A stretch of DNA of 64,000 nucleotides from Aliivibrio salmonicida LFI1238 (GCF_000196495.1 NC_011312.1:3100001-3164000), one strand, 5' to 3'; shown: positions 48,694 to 57,460, counted from the stretch's first letter. The notes: generated by a model not told the origin, from the letters alone. Numbers and translations are program-made.

Positions 48694-49926
48694 TTATTCC
48701 TCACGACTAAATAGCGCATCAATGAAATCTTGCGCCACAAACGGACGTAAATCATCAATGCCTTCACCAACACCAATATAACGGATTGGGATTTGAAATT
48801 GATCGGCAATAGAGAAGATTACGCCACCTTTTGCAGTACCATCTAATTTTGTTAATGTAATTCCCGTAACCGGTGCAACATCGCTAAATAGTTTGGCTTG
48901 GCTAATGGCGTTTTGACCAGTACCCGCATCAAGCGTTAGCATCACTTCATGAGGCGCTGATGGATCTATCTTCTGCATTACACGTACAATTTTACGCAAT
49001 TCTTCCATCAAGTTACTCTTATTTTGGAGACGACCTGCAGTATCTGCAATCACAACGTCTACTTTTCGAGCTTTTGCGGCTTCAATAGCATCATAAATAA
49101 CCGAGGCGCTGTCGGCACCAGTGTGCTGCGCAATAACAGGGACATCATTACGTTGACCCCATACTTGAAGTTGTTCAACCGCCGCTGCACGGAATGTATC
49201 GCCCGCCGCTAAAATGACGGACTTACCATCATTTTGAAATTGTTTAGCTAACTTACCAATTGTCGTCGTTTTACCTACCCCATTAACACCAACCATTAAG
49301 ATTACATGAGGGCTGTTTTTTTCATCGATGACTAAAGGTTGCTCCACTTTAACTAAAATCTCAGCCATTTCTTCTTTTAGCAGGCCATATAAAGCTTCAC
49401 CATCTTTCAAATCACGTTTACTTGCCTTTTCCGTTAAGCTATTAATAATTTTAACAGTGGTATCCATCCCCACATCAGCAATCAATAATTGCTCTTCTAA
49501 TTCTTCAAATAGATCTTCATCTATTTTTTTACCGCTGAATAAACCAAAAAATCCCGCACCAATGTTTTCTTTTGTGCGTTGTAAACTGCGCTTTAATCGA
49601 GCAAAAAAACTTTCTGTTGGCTTTTCTTGTACTTCTTCAATATTAGACGTCGCAATTTCTTCAACGACTACAGCCTCAACAACCAGCTCTTCTTCTTTAT
49701 TTTCTTCAAGTGTAGAGTCAATTACCTCCAATTGCTGTGGTTCATCCACTTCAATGGAAGTCGTAACCTCTTCATTCTCTTTGAGCTGTTCAATTTGAAC
49801 ATCTTCAATTACACTCTCATCAGTGCTTTCTTCTACTGATTGTTGCTCTACTGTTGGTTGTTCGGCTTTTTCTTCATCACCAAAACCTAACCAAGACAAT
49901 AATCCGCGTTTCTTTTTGCCTGTCAT
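48694..49926 (-). CDS. ftsY: Signal recognition particle receptor FtsY
   Basis: SRP receptor GTPase of 410 residues. An acidic, Glu-rich membrane-association region (about 10-100) precedes the NG domain: G1 GVNGVGKTTTIGKL, IADTAGR, TKLDGTAKGG and the closing GVGEGIDDLRPF. It pairs with Ffh to dock ribosomes at the translocon. First gene of ftsYEX and divergent from rsmD, as in E. coli. Confidence 0.97.
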   Translation of the reverse strand: MTGKKKRGLLSWLGFGDEEKAEQPTVEQQSVEESTDESVIEDVQIEQLKENEEVTTSIEVDEPQQLEVIDSTLEENKEEELVVEAVVVEEIATSNIEEVQEKPTESFFARLKRSLQRTKENIGAGFFGLFSGKKIDEDLFEELEEQLLIADVGMDTTVKIINSLTEKASKRDLKDGEALYGLLKEEMAEILVKVEQPLVIDEKNSPHVILMVGVNGVGKTTTIGKLAKQFQNDGKSVILAAGDTFRAAAVEQLQVWGQRNDVPVIAQHTGADSASVIYDAIEAAKARKVDVVIADTAGRLQNKSNLMEELRKIVRVMQKIDPSAPHEVMLTLDAGTGQNAISQAKLFSDVAPVTGITLTKLDGTAKGGVIFSIADQFQIPIRYIGVGEGIDDLRPFVAQDFIDALFSREE

Positions 49927-49996
49927 TGAGAAATCCTAGAATTAAATTGGTACCATTTTCTCGTATACTATCACTTTCTTAGCGGTCAAAAAATCT

Positions 49997-50605
49997 ATGC
50001 TTAAACGTAAACAACATTCATCTCGCACTTCTAACACAAATAGAGCCTCTGGAAGTATCCGAATCATCAGCGGACGCTGGCGTGGACGTAAACTTCCAGT
50101 GCATGATGCAGAAGGATTAAGACCCACAACTGATCGCATAAAAGAAACCGTATTTAATTGGTTAGCCCTTGATATTCCTCGTTCTCGTTGTTTGGATCTA
50201 TTTTCTGGTAGCGGTGGTTTAGGATTTGAAGCGGCCTCTCGTGGAGCTGAACACGTTGTGATGCTTGAATTAAACAAACAAGCTCATACCCAATTAAAAC
50301 AAAATGCAGAAAGCCTAAAAGCCGATAATATAGAACTTCATCATATCGATGCATTAGCGTATTTAAACCAAACTCCCACGCCATTCCCATTTGATGTGGT
50401 CTTTATTGATCCTCCTTTTAGAAAAGACCTACTAGAAGAAACATTAACTAAATTAGAACAAAATGGTTGGCTTACTAAAAACGCAATGATTTACATTGAA
50501 GCGGAAAAAGAACTAAGCTCATTGCCAACGCCTGCTCATTGGCGATTGCATAGAGATAAAACCGCAGGACAAGTTACATTTAAACTATATGAAAGAGAGG
50601 AATAG
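49997..50605 (+). CDS. rsmD: 16S rRNA (guanine-966-N2)-methyltransferase
   Basis: 202 residues. SAM motif LDLFSGSGGLGFEAASRGA and the catalytic FIDPPF motif identify RsmD. The N-terminus is basic (LKRKQHSSRTSNTNRASGS) and includes the family segment SGRWRGRKLPV and RPTTDRIKETVFNWL. It methylates G966 of 16S rRNA. It is followed without a gap by the DUF1145 gene. Confidence 0.96.
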   Translation: MLKRKQHSSRTSNTNRASGSIRIISGRWRGRKLPVHDAEGLRPTTDRIKETVFNWLALDIPRSRCLDLFSGSGGLGFEAASRGAEHVVMLELNKQAHTQLKQNAESLKADNIELHHIDALAYLNQTPTPFPFDVVFIDPPFRKDLLEETLTKLEQNGWLTKNAMIYIEAEKELSSLPTPAHWRLHRDKTAGQVTFKLYEREE

Positions 50606-50878
50606 ATGAAAGGACTGATCATTCTTGCCAAAGCAGCCATAGGGTTTGTTTGGCTAATTTTATTATTAAATATTTTTATGCCTTTCCCAGGAAAAGCAGC
50701 CATTGCCCTCTATATCATGACCGCCTTCTTATTCATGATGCATGGCTTACAGATGCTTATCTTTATTGGCGCATTCGGCGATAAGATCACCATGAGCCGA
50801 TGGGAAAAATGGTCCATTCTGATTTTTGGTGTCTTTGCATTACTCGATATAAGAACAAAACACATGATGGAAAAATAA
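50606..50878 (+). CDS. Small membrane protein, DUF1145 family
   Basis: 90 residues. Three hydrophobic segments (about 5-23, 29-55 and 68-83) with the short conserved PFPGKA loop near residue 27. The start codon follows the rsmD stop directly. The same rsmD-DUF1145 pair occurs in enterobacteria (yhhL). The function is unknown. Confidence 0.85.
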   Translation: MKGLIILAKAAIGFVWLILLLNIFMPFPGKAAIALYIMTAFLFMMHGLQMLIFIGAFGDKITMSRWEKWSILIFGVFALLDIRTKHMMEK

Positions 50879-51018
50879 CCCTCATCAAACGATAGTATTA
50901 AGGAGCATTTATTGTTCCTTTTTTTATGCCTATCAGTCATTCGTTCTGCCACTTTTCAATTCGCTATGTATGTTATGATCTCATCTTATTCTTACGTTTC
51001 TAATTTCGGTACTCATTT

Positions 51019-51629
51019 ATGGACACATTCTCCGCAGCAGTCATGCTTTTTTTGATCATGGATCCAATGGGTAATTTACCTGTATTTACCTCTATCCTTA
51101 AACACGTAGAGAAAAAGCGAAGACGCATTATTTTAATTAGAGAACTGCTGATTGCTCTGTCTATTATGATGGATTTTCTTTTTATGGGAGAGCAAATACT
51201 AAACTTCTTAAGTTTAAAAAAGAAGCCGTGTCTATTTCAGGCGCCATCATTCTCTTTTTAATCGGTTTGAAAATGATTTTCCCACCAGAAGGGGGATTAG
51301 GGGCGAGTTTAGGGGCCGGTGACGAACCTTTAATTGTGCCTCTCGCAATACCTATGATTGCAGGGCCTTCTATCTTGGCCACATTATTATTATTGGCTCA
51401 CCAAGAACCTAATCGCATGGCTGATTGGAGTTTAGCACTATTAGGTGCTTGGGCTGCAACCACCGTCATTTTAATGTTCTCTGATTTATTCCAACGAGTT
51501 GTAGGAGAAAAAGGACTCGCTGCAATAGAGCGCTTAATGGGTATGTTACTGTTAATGATTTCAGTTCAAATGTTCCTAGATGGCATCATGAGTTACTTTA
51601 AATATGCAACAACAACCATCGGCATGTAG
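51019..51629 (+). pseudogene. MarC-family membrane protein (YhgN-like), frameshifted
   Basis: The first frame (51019-51261) gives AAVMLFLIMDPMGNLPVFTS, then the family text to NFLSLKK. The family sequence continues in the -1 frame as EAVSISGAIILFLIGLKM and on to 51629. Joined, they give about 203 residues with six membrane segments, the normal MarC/YhgN size. The shift occurs in a run of six A at about 51215-51220, where seven would restore the frame, and lies exactly on TTA_AAA_AAG (A_AAA_AAG), a canonical -1 slippery site. It is either a recent one-base deletion or a gene rescued by slippage. Confidence 0.85.
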
Positions 51630-51642
51630 TTTTGTGCAATTA

Positions 51643-51675
51643 TAAAAAAGGTCGCTTACTAGCGATCTTTTTTTG
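51643..51675. terminator. Bidirectional terminator between the marC-like gene and the yecH-like gene
   Basis: AAAAAAGGTCGCT, TACT loop and AGCGATCTTTTTT pair with one wobble, 14 bases after the marC-like stop. Confidence 0.9.
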
Positions 51676-51678
51676 TAT

Positions 51679-51921
51679 TTAATGATTACACATGCGATCA
51701 GGGTCTGCGATTAAGCCATCATTGGTTTCTATCACTTTCTTCTTAGATAATAAAAAATTCAGTAATTCATTTAACGTCAACTCTTGCTGACTGCATGTAT
51801 GAAAACAAACGTCAGAACCGAACTCAGTAATAACCATCAATTCTAACTCAGCACGAGGTAAAGGAACCTCAGAGTTCAGTAGAATGTTTAATACACTGTG
51901 TCCATGGATATCTTGCTTCAT
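51679..51921 (-). CDS. yecH: YecH-like putative metal-binding protein (DUF2492)
   Basis: 80 residues from ATG 51921 (MKQDIHGHSVLNILL), with AGGAAG upstream; the frame extends to 51972 without support. His and Cys are clustered: HGH near the N-terminus, CFHTCS in the middle and CNH at the C-terminus, as in the YecH family thought to bind metal. The function is unproven. It converges on the marC-like gene. Confidence 0.8.
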   Translation of the reverse strand: MKQDIHGHSVLNILLNSEVPLPRAELELMVITEFGSDVCFHTCSQQELTLNELLNFLLSKKKVIETNDGLIADPDRMCNH

Positions 51922-52567
51922 TGTGCTTCCTAATAAAATATAAGGTCTTATCGTCAGCATAACAAAGATCATCGTCTATACTTTTGTTGTAGATCTAAAC
52001 TTACCGTTTTTAATCTCTATCAGTAGTATTGCAAACTCAATGAAAACGTAAAAATAGGCATTATTTACTGCTTCCTATCTGCACGCCCTTATTATGCTAA
52101 AAAAATTCCCACCCAAGACATAAAAATACATTCAAAACCATAAGAAAACGAATTTAAACCAATAAAAAACAACAACTTAAAAATAAAAAATTAAATTTAA
52201 GTATAGAAAAAACCCGAAATACACTTAATGAAAACAAGATCTTTAGACTGATTTTAGTGTTAGAAGTAAGCAACTAGGCAAATGATCAATGATTTACAGT
52301 AATAAACTGGAAAAATAAAAAGAGAAAGATAACTATCACTATAAATGAGCACGCTAAGCTCCAAAACAAGACGCTAAATAAGTGATTAATTATCAAACGA
52401 GTAAAAATAGCATTTAGTCTATATTTATCAGCAGCTTATATCAACTTAACACAAAAACAACATAATAAACCGATATATAAACAGACAAAAGAGAACCTTA
52501 AAACAGTGATAAAAGCACACTTTTGTCATAGAAAAGTTATTTTTTCAAGCTTTAGAGCACTCAGGGG
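51922..52567. other. Long AT-rich intergenic region, no gene recognised
   Basis: About 650 bp, strongly A-rich on the plus strand from 52120 to 52500, with stops in all frames and no terminator or RNA fold I can support. It includes the yecH-like promoter at its left side. It could be a decayed gene or a titrating region, but nothing in it is recognisable. Confidence 0.5.
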
Positions 52568-52597
52568 TTGATCAAAGTACGAAAATGATGCTATTCT
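52568..52597 (+). promoter_or_regulatory. Candidate promoter of the 26-codon ORF
   Basis: TTGATC (52568-52573), 18-bp spacer and TATTCT (52592-52597), about 40 bp upstream of the ORF start. Confidence 0.45.
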
Positions 52598-52638
52598 ATT
52601 TGTCAAGCAATGATAGAAGACATTAAAGGAGCATAATA

Positions 52639-52719
52639 ATGATTACTTCATCGCAAAAACAAGGACTTATGATGATAGCCGTAGTTGTTGGACTAATGAC
52701 TCTGCCAATGATGTACTAA
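52639..52719 (+). CDS. Predicted 26-residue single-span membrane protein
   Basis: ATG 52639 to TAA 52719, preceded by AAAGGAGCATAATA, a strong SD at a good distance. The peptide begins MITSSQKQG and continues as one hydrophobic helix (LMMIAVVVGLMTLPMMY) that ends the protein. A candidate promoter lies upstream and a strong terminator starts 24 bases downstream, so it looks like a stand-alone small-protein gene. I do not recognise the family. It is too short for ordinary gene callers. Confidence 0.65.
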   Translation: MITSSQKQGLMMIAVVVGLMTLPMMY

Positions 52720-52742
52720 TATACATTCAAATAAGTTTATAT

Positions 52743-52774
52743 AAAAAAACGGACGCATTTGCGTCCGTTTTTTT
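52743..52774. terminator. Bidirectional terminator after the small membrane ORF
   Basis: AAAAAAACGGACGC, ATTT loop and GCGTCCGTTTTTTT, a perfect 14-bp stem, also serving the convergent HEPN-like gene. Confidence 0.94.
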
Positions 52775-52792
52775 ATACCAGAAAAGAAGATA

Positions 52793-53158
52793 TTAGAATA
52801 GATTCTTAATATTATCCCAGTGAATCAAATAGATACCAACTGAAATTAACGTAGAAAACAACACAATAAAGAAAACTAGTTTCCAAAGAAAGCGGCTCGC
52901 TCTAGGTGTCAAAATATCAATTGATTCTTGGCTAGCACTCTTAAAACCTGCTTTATCCTCTAATTTATACCCATCTTCATGCACCACTTTATTTCTTATC
53001 GTAGCTATAAAGCGTAATTTTTTAATTACATCGTGTGGTAACCGCTCTTCACAACTACTGATCAGTTGATGTAAGCCTTTACCTTCAGCGTGATAATGCA
53101 TTTTTAATAACGATTCTATTTTCCTGCTTTGTTTTACCACAAGATCAATATCCGACAT
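52793..53158 (-). CDS. HEPN/DUF4145-like protein with C-terminal membrane anchor
   Basis: 121 residues. The helical N-terminal part (about 1-75) contains IRNKVVHEDGYKLED, where R55 and H60 form an R-x4-H motif in the R-N-x-x-x-H form seen in HEPN and DUF4145 proteins. A single hydrophobic segment at about 92-113 would anchor it, with a short periplasmic tail. HEPN domains are often ribonucleases in toxin or defence systems, but many DUF4145 proteins are of unknown role. It faces the small membrane ORF across a shared terminator. Confidence 0.6.
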   Translation of the reverse strand: MSDIDLVVKQSRKIESLLKMHYHAEGKGLHQLISSCEERLPHDVIKKLRFIATIRNKVVHEDGYKLEDKAGFKSASQESIDILTPRASRFLWKLVFFIVLFSTLISVGIYLIHWDNIKNLF

Positions 53159-53431
53159 TTCACTCTCCTAGCGACTCACTTTATTCTTTCTACTGTACTC
53201 GAATTGAAAATCAAACACACAGATAACCTTTATTTTTATACTTATAAAAACGCTTTTCTTATTTTTAATCTTCGAGTCAGATCTCAAATTCTAATTTGTC
53301 ACATTATTAATAAACAAATAATAGAAGAAATAAATAGAAAACCCCCACACTCTCGACAAATAGTCATTATCTCCTCTTTATAGAAACGGTAGAATAAAGC
53401 GTATTTATCACTCGTAAGTTTAAGGACAACC

Positions 53432-53764
53432 ATGCCAGTTATTTATATCGTTACGCTATTTATTTTCATCCTCATCGCTGCGGTATTATTTAAGCGCTTT
53501 CAAAGTAAATACATGCTTGGCGAAAATGCCCCTGAGATGAAAACAGAAGTGACTATTCTTGATAAACAGATCATTGAGATTACCGATGCCCAACCTGGAG
53601 AAGAAGGACAAGAGTTTTGGATTTATGTACAGAAAGGAAATTTTGGCCCCAAAAGAGAATTTGAAGTAGGCATTCATTTTTTTAATGCTCTAAACCCTGG
53701 CGATAAAGGTATAATGACTTATCAAGGACGTAAGTTTCATCACTTTGCGTTAAAGCGAGACTAA
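53432..53764 (+). CDS. DUF2500 family protein with N-terminal membrane anchor
   Basis: 110 residues. One N-terminal membrane segment (about 3-20) is followed by a soluble beta-rich part ending ALNPGDKGIMTYQGRKF, matching the ALxxGDKGxLxYKGxRF signature of DUF2500 (E. coli YhhM). The function is unknown. It lies 14 bp upstream of recG. Confidence 0.82.
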   Translation: MPVIYIVTLFIFILIAAVLFKRFQSKYMLGENAPEMKTEVTILDKQIIEITDAQPGEEGQEFWIYVQKGNFGPKREFEVGIHFFNALNPGDKGIMTYQGRKFHHFALKRD

Positions 53765-53778
53765 TTTCAGGGACACAT

Positions 53779-55860
53779 ATGACCAACCAATTACTTTCAG
53801 CCACCCCATTAACCTCTCTGGCTGGTGTCGGCGCGAAAGTAGCCGAAAAGCTGGCTAAAATTGGTTTGGTTACTATCCAAGATTTACTTTTTCACCTGCC
53901 TCTACGCTATGAAGATCGAACCAAAGTCTACCCAATAGCACGTGTTCATGCCGGCTTATTTGCCGCAGTACAAGGCAATGTCATGTCTTGTGATCTTCAA
54001 TTTGGCAAAAGAAAAATGCTGTTAGTAAAAATCAGTGATGGCAACGGAACGATTACATTGCGCTTTTTCAATTTTAATGCGGGAATGAAAAACCATTTTA
54101 GTGAAGGTAAATTAGTCCATGCTTACGGAGAGATAAAACGAGGTGGTGTAGGTTTAGAAATTGTTCATCCTGATTATCAATTTCATACACCCTCTAAACC
54201 TTTAGACATTGAAGCAACATTAACCCCCGTTTACCCTGCGACTGATGGTCTTCGCCAAAACACACTCCGCAGCCTTACCGATCAAGCACTTGTACTCTTA
54301 GACAAAGCCGCGGTCACCGAATTGTTACCACAAGGGTTATACAATAATCAAATAACGCTAAATCAAGCGTTGCATATTATTCATCGCCCTGATCCTTCAA
54401 TTAACTTAGAAGCGTTTGATCAAGGAAAGCATCCAGCACAACAACGATTGATTATTGAAGAATTATTAGCACAGAACCTATCTATGCTATCGGTACGCAG
54501 TAAAGGCCAGCAAGAAAATGCGTTACCACTAACAACAAGAAGTAATCTAAAGCAAAAATTATTAGCACAGCTCCCCTTCACCCCAACAAATACACAACAG
54601 CGAGTCGTGGCTGAAATAGAACACGATTTAGCAAAACCACACCCAATGATGCGCTTAGTTCAAGGGGATGTTGGCTCAGGTAAAACCCTTGTCTCTGCAT
54701 TAGCCGCAGTACAAGCCATAGAACATGGTTACCAGGTTGCATTAATGGCCCCTACAGAGCTGTTAGCAGAACAACACGCCATTAACTTTACCAAGTGGTT
54801 TGAGAGCATGGGTATCCCTGTTGGGTGGCTAGCAGGAAAGCTAACGGGAAAAGCGAAAGAAAAAGAATTAACCCGTATTGCTAGCGGTGAAGCAAAAATG
54901 ATAGTGGGCACTCACGCACTTTTCCAACAACATGTTCAATTTCACCATCTCGCGTTGGTGATTATCGATGAACAACATCGTTTTGGTGTTGACCAACGTC
55001 TAGAGCTACGAGAAAAGGGGCTAAAAAATGGGGCTTATCCACATCAATTAATCATGACAGCAACGCCAATACCTCGAACCTTGGCAATGACAGCGTATGC
55101 TGATCTTGAAACCTCTGTAATTGATGAATTACCGCCGGGAAGAACACCAATTCAAACGGTCGCGGTTCCTGATACCCGCCGAAGCGAGATCGTGGATAAA
55201 GTAAAAACAGCCTGTCTTGAAGATGGACGTCAAGCCTACTGGGTATGTACGTTAATCGATGATTCAGAAGTACTAGAGGCACAAGCTGCATCAGACACAG
55301 CAGAATCACTTCGCTTACAACTACCAGAACTTAATATTGGTTTAGTTCATGGCAGAATGAAATCGCAAGAAAAACAGCGCATCATGCAAGAATTCAAAGA
55401 AGGTAAGCTACATTTGTTAGTAGCCACTACCGTTATTGAAGTCGGTGTCGATGTACCAAATTCAAGCTTAATGATCATAGAGAACCCAGAAAGATTAGGT
55501 CTTGCTCAATTACATCAATTACGAGGCCGTGTTGGTCGAGGAACAGTAGCAAGTCACTGCGTTCTGCTTTATCACGCCCCATTATCTAAAACGGCACAAA
55601 AGCGATTAAGTGTGCTACGCGAAAGTAATGATGGCTTTGTCATCGCACAACGAGATTTAGAAATTCGTGGGCCCGGTGAGTTATTAGGAACAAAACAAAC
55701 AGGATTAGCGGATTTTAAAATTGCCGATTTAGTTCGAGATCAACACTTAATCCCTGAAGTCCAACGCATTGCACGTTATATTCATGACAGTTACCCAAGT
55801 AATGCAAAAGCCATTATTCAGCGCTGGCTTGGCGAACGAGATATTTACTCAAACGCTTAA
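53779..55860 (+). CDS. recG: ATP-dependent DNA helicase RecG
   Basis: Branched-DNA helicase that regresses stalled forks and acts on R-loops, 693 residues like E. coli RecG. The N-terminal wedge/OB domain is about 1-250 (LTSLAGVGAKVAEKLAKIG). The helicase core has Walker A GDVGSGKT near 298, IIDEQHRFG (DEAH-like), TATPIPRTLA, and the late VIEVGVDVPN and QLRGRVGRG motifs. It converges on nfuA. Confidence 0.97.
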   Translation: MTNQLLSATPLTSLAGVGAKVAEKLAKIGLVTIQDLLFHLPLRYEDRTKVYPIARVHAGLFAAVQGNVMSCDLQFGKRKMLLVKISDGNGTITLRFFNFNAGMKNHFSEGKLVHAYGEIKRGGVGLEIVHPDYQFHTPSKPLDIEATLTPVYPATDGLRQNTLRSLTDQALVLLDKAAVTELLPQGLYNNQITLNQALHIIHRPDPSINLEAFDQGKHPAQQRLIIEELLAQNLSMLSVRSKGQQENALPLTTRSNLKQKLLAQLPFTPTNTQQRVVAEIEHDLAKPHPMMRLVQGDVGSGKTLVSALAAVQAIEHGYQVALMAPTELLAEQHAINFTKWFESMGIPVGWLAGKLTGKAKEKELTRIASGEAKMIVGTHALFQQHVQFHHLALVIIDEQHRFGVDQRLELREKGLKNGAYPHQLIMTATPIPRTLAMTAYADLETSVIDELPPGRTPIQTVAVPDTRRSEIVDKVKTACLEDGRQAYWVCTLIDDSEVLEAQAASDTAESLRLQLPELNIGLVHGRMKSQEKQRIMQEFKEGKLHLLVATTVIEVGVDVPNSSLMIIENPERLGLAQLHQLRGRVGRGTVASHCVLLYHAPLSKTAQKRLSVLRESNDGFVIAQRDLEIRGPGELLGTKQTGLADFKIADLVRDQHLIPEVQRIARYIHDSYPSNAKAIIQRWLGERDIYSNA

Positions 55861-55896
55861 GCTTAATTAATCTCATAATAATGCCATAGACACAAA

Positions 55897-55920
55897 AAAG
55901 GTGAGTACATACTCACCTTT
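55897..55920. terminator. Terminator between recG and nfuA
   Basis: AAAGGTGAGT, ACAT loop and ACTCACCTTT, a perfect 10-bp stem. The T run is better on the nfuA (minus) side. Confidence 0.85.
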
Positions 55921-55938
55921 ACAACATCAGCGTTCTGA

Positions 55939-56523
55939 TTAGTAGTAAGAGTGCTCACCACGATCATGCTCTGTCAGATCTTTAACCGCCGTTAATTCAC
56001 CTTCAAATTGAGCTAAAAGCTCTTTTTCAATGCCTTCTTTTAATGTCACGTCAACCATCGAGCAACCATTACAGCCACCACCAAATTGAACAATCGCAAT
56101 ACCGGCTTCGGTGATTTCCATTAGACTTACGTGACCACCATGGCCAGCAAGCTGAGGGTTCACTTGGGTTTGAATCGCGTATTCAACACGTTCAAATAAA
56201 GGTGCATCATCATTTACTTTACGCATTTTTGCGTTAGGCGCTTTCAATGTTAATTGAGAGCCCATTTTATCCGTAACGTAATCGATATCTGCATCTTCTA
56301 AGAAAGGCAAACTTAGCTCATCTACATACGCAGATAAGTTTTCAAATTTCAGTTCAGTATCGTTCGCTTCAATCGCTTCCGGTGGGCAATATGATACGCC
56401 ACACTCTGCATTTTGAGTTCCTGGATTAACCACGAATACACGAATGTTTGTCCCCTCTGGCTGTTGTGCCAGAAGTTTTGCAAAGTGCTCTTGAGCACTT
56501 TCAGTAATATTGATTGAAGTCAC
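55939..56523 (-). CDS. nfuA: Fe-S cluster carrier NfuA
   Basis: 194 residues. The N-terminal degenerate A-type domain (about 1-95) lacks the full set of cluster cysteines, and the C-terminal NifU domain has the C-x-x-C motif (C151, C154 in GGGCNGCSMVDV) that holds a [4Fe-4S] cluster in the dimer. It delivers clusters under iron limitation or oxidative stress. cysQ lies 118 bp upstream. Confidence 0.96.
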   Translation of the reverse strand: MTSINITESAQEHFAKLLAQQPEGTNIRVFVVNPGTQNAECGVSYCPPEAIEANDTELKFENLSAYVDELSLPFLEDADIDYVTDKMGSQLTLKAPNAKMRKVNDDAPLFERVEYAIQTQVNPQLAGHGGHVSLMEITEAGIAIVQFGGGCNGCSMVDVTLKEGIEKELLAQFEGELTAVKDLTEHDRGEHSYY

Positions 56524-56603
56524 AAGTAATACCTGACTAAATTAGTATGATTAAGGATTGTACTCTGAAAAACACTGAATTTCGAGTATCGAACCGAAAT
56601 TAT

Positions 56604-56636
56604 ACCAATCTTAATAATCAATTTATCAAGATTGGT
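56604..56636. repeat. Inverted repeat between nfuA and cysQ
   Basis: ACCAATCTT (56604-56612) and AAGATTGGT (56628-56636) enclose 15 bases, immediately after the cysQ stop region. It lacks a T run on either side, so it is not a typical intrinsic terminator. Palindromes built on TATACCAAT are common in vibrio intergenic DNA. Confidence 0.6.
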
Positions 56637-56641
56637 GCTCA

Positions 56642-57460
56642 TTATTCACAAGTTAAAATAGAATCCCATGGAAGATTCTCGTCACCTAATACAATAAAAT
56701 TAGGGTTCTCTAACGACTCTCGTTCATTGTACGACAGTGGTTCAAGCTTGGTTGATAATATACGACCACCCGCTTCTTGAACAATACATTGTGTTGCTGC
56801 GGTATCCCACTCGCCTGTTGGCCCCAAACGTAAATAACAATCGACAGCACCTTCTGCAACCAAACAGGCTTTTAAGGCGGCGGATCCCAATGGCACTAAA
56901 TCATAATTCCATTCAGAACTCATACAGCGAGTAATGTTATTAATGTTTTGGCGACGACTTATCGCAACCGCAATTGGCTGTTTCTCTTCTTCATGCTTAA
57001 GCGTGCTAATTCGCACACTTTCATCCATATCAGGGATTTTCCATGCACCTTTACCTTCATAAGCATAATAAGTGACACCAGAAACCGGCGCATAAACAAC
57101 CCCCATAATAGGACGGTTATTTTCAACCAATGCAATAATGGTAGCAAAATCACCACTACGAGCAATAAACTCTTGAGTTCCATCAAGCGGATCAACTAAC
57201 CAATAGCGCTCCCACTGAGAACGTTGTTCTAAAGACACATTCGCGTCTTCTTCAGATAAAATTGGAATATCAGGCGTCAGTTGAGACAGCTTTTCCATGA
57301 TCAATTTATGAGCAGCTAAATCCGCACTTGTCACTGGCGTTTGATCCGCTTTAATAAACGCTTCAAAATCGCCTTTTTCATAGATATCTAAAATCAATTG
57401 ACCTGAAGCGCGAGCAATTTTGATCACGTCAGGAAGAAGATGTGAAAACGTAGAATCCAT
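56642..57460 (-). CDS. cysQ: 3'(2'),5'-bisphosphate nucleotidase
   Basis: Degrades PAP (and PAPS) from sulfate assimilation. I start at ATG 57460 (MDSTFSHLLPDVIKIARASG), 272 residues, with AGGAG eight bases upstream. The metal-binding motifs LSEEDANV and WLVDPLDGTQEF, and the late GEWDTAA, place it in the inositol-monophosphatase fold. It follows nudE by five bases, and its SD overlaps the nudE end. Confidence 0.95.
   Translation of the reverse strand: MDSTFSHLLPDVIKIARASGQLILDIYEKGDFEAFIKADQTPVTSADLAAHKLIMEKLSQLTPDIPILSEEDANVSLEQRSQWERYWLVDPLDGTQEFIARSGDFATIIALVENNRPIMGVVYAPVSGVTYYAYEGKGAWKIPDMDESVRISTLKHEEEKQPIAVAISRRQNINNITRCMSSEWNYDLVPLGSAALKACLVAEGAVDCYLRLGPTGEWDTAATQCIVQEAGGRILSTKLEPLSYNERESLENPNFIVLGDENLPWDSILTCE

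Noticed and set aside
49328..49798. Plus-strand ORF of 156 codons
   Set aside because: Antisense to the acidic N-terminal region of ftsY; its low-complexity Ser/Thr text is explained by the Glu codons on the other strand.
51228..51629. Second half of the marC-like gene as an independent gene
   Set aside because: It begins mid-family without an SD, and the preceding frame supplies exactly the missing first part.
53129..53383. Plus-strand ORF of 84 codons between the HEPN-like and DUF2500 genes
   Set aside because: No SD, no family resemblance and AT-driven composition; it overlaps the start of the HEPN-like gene.
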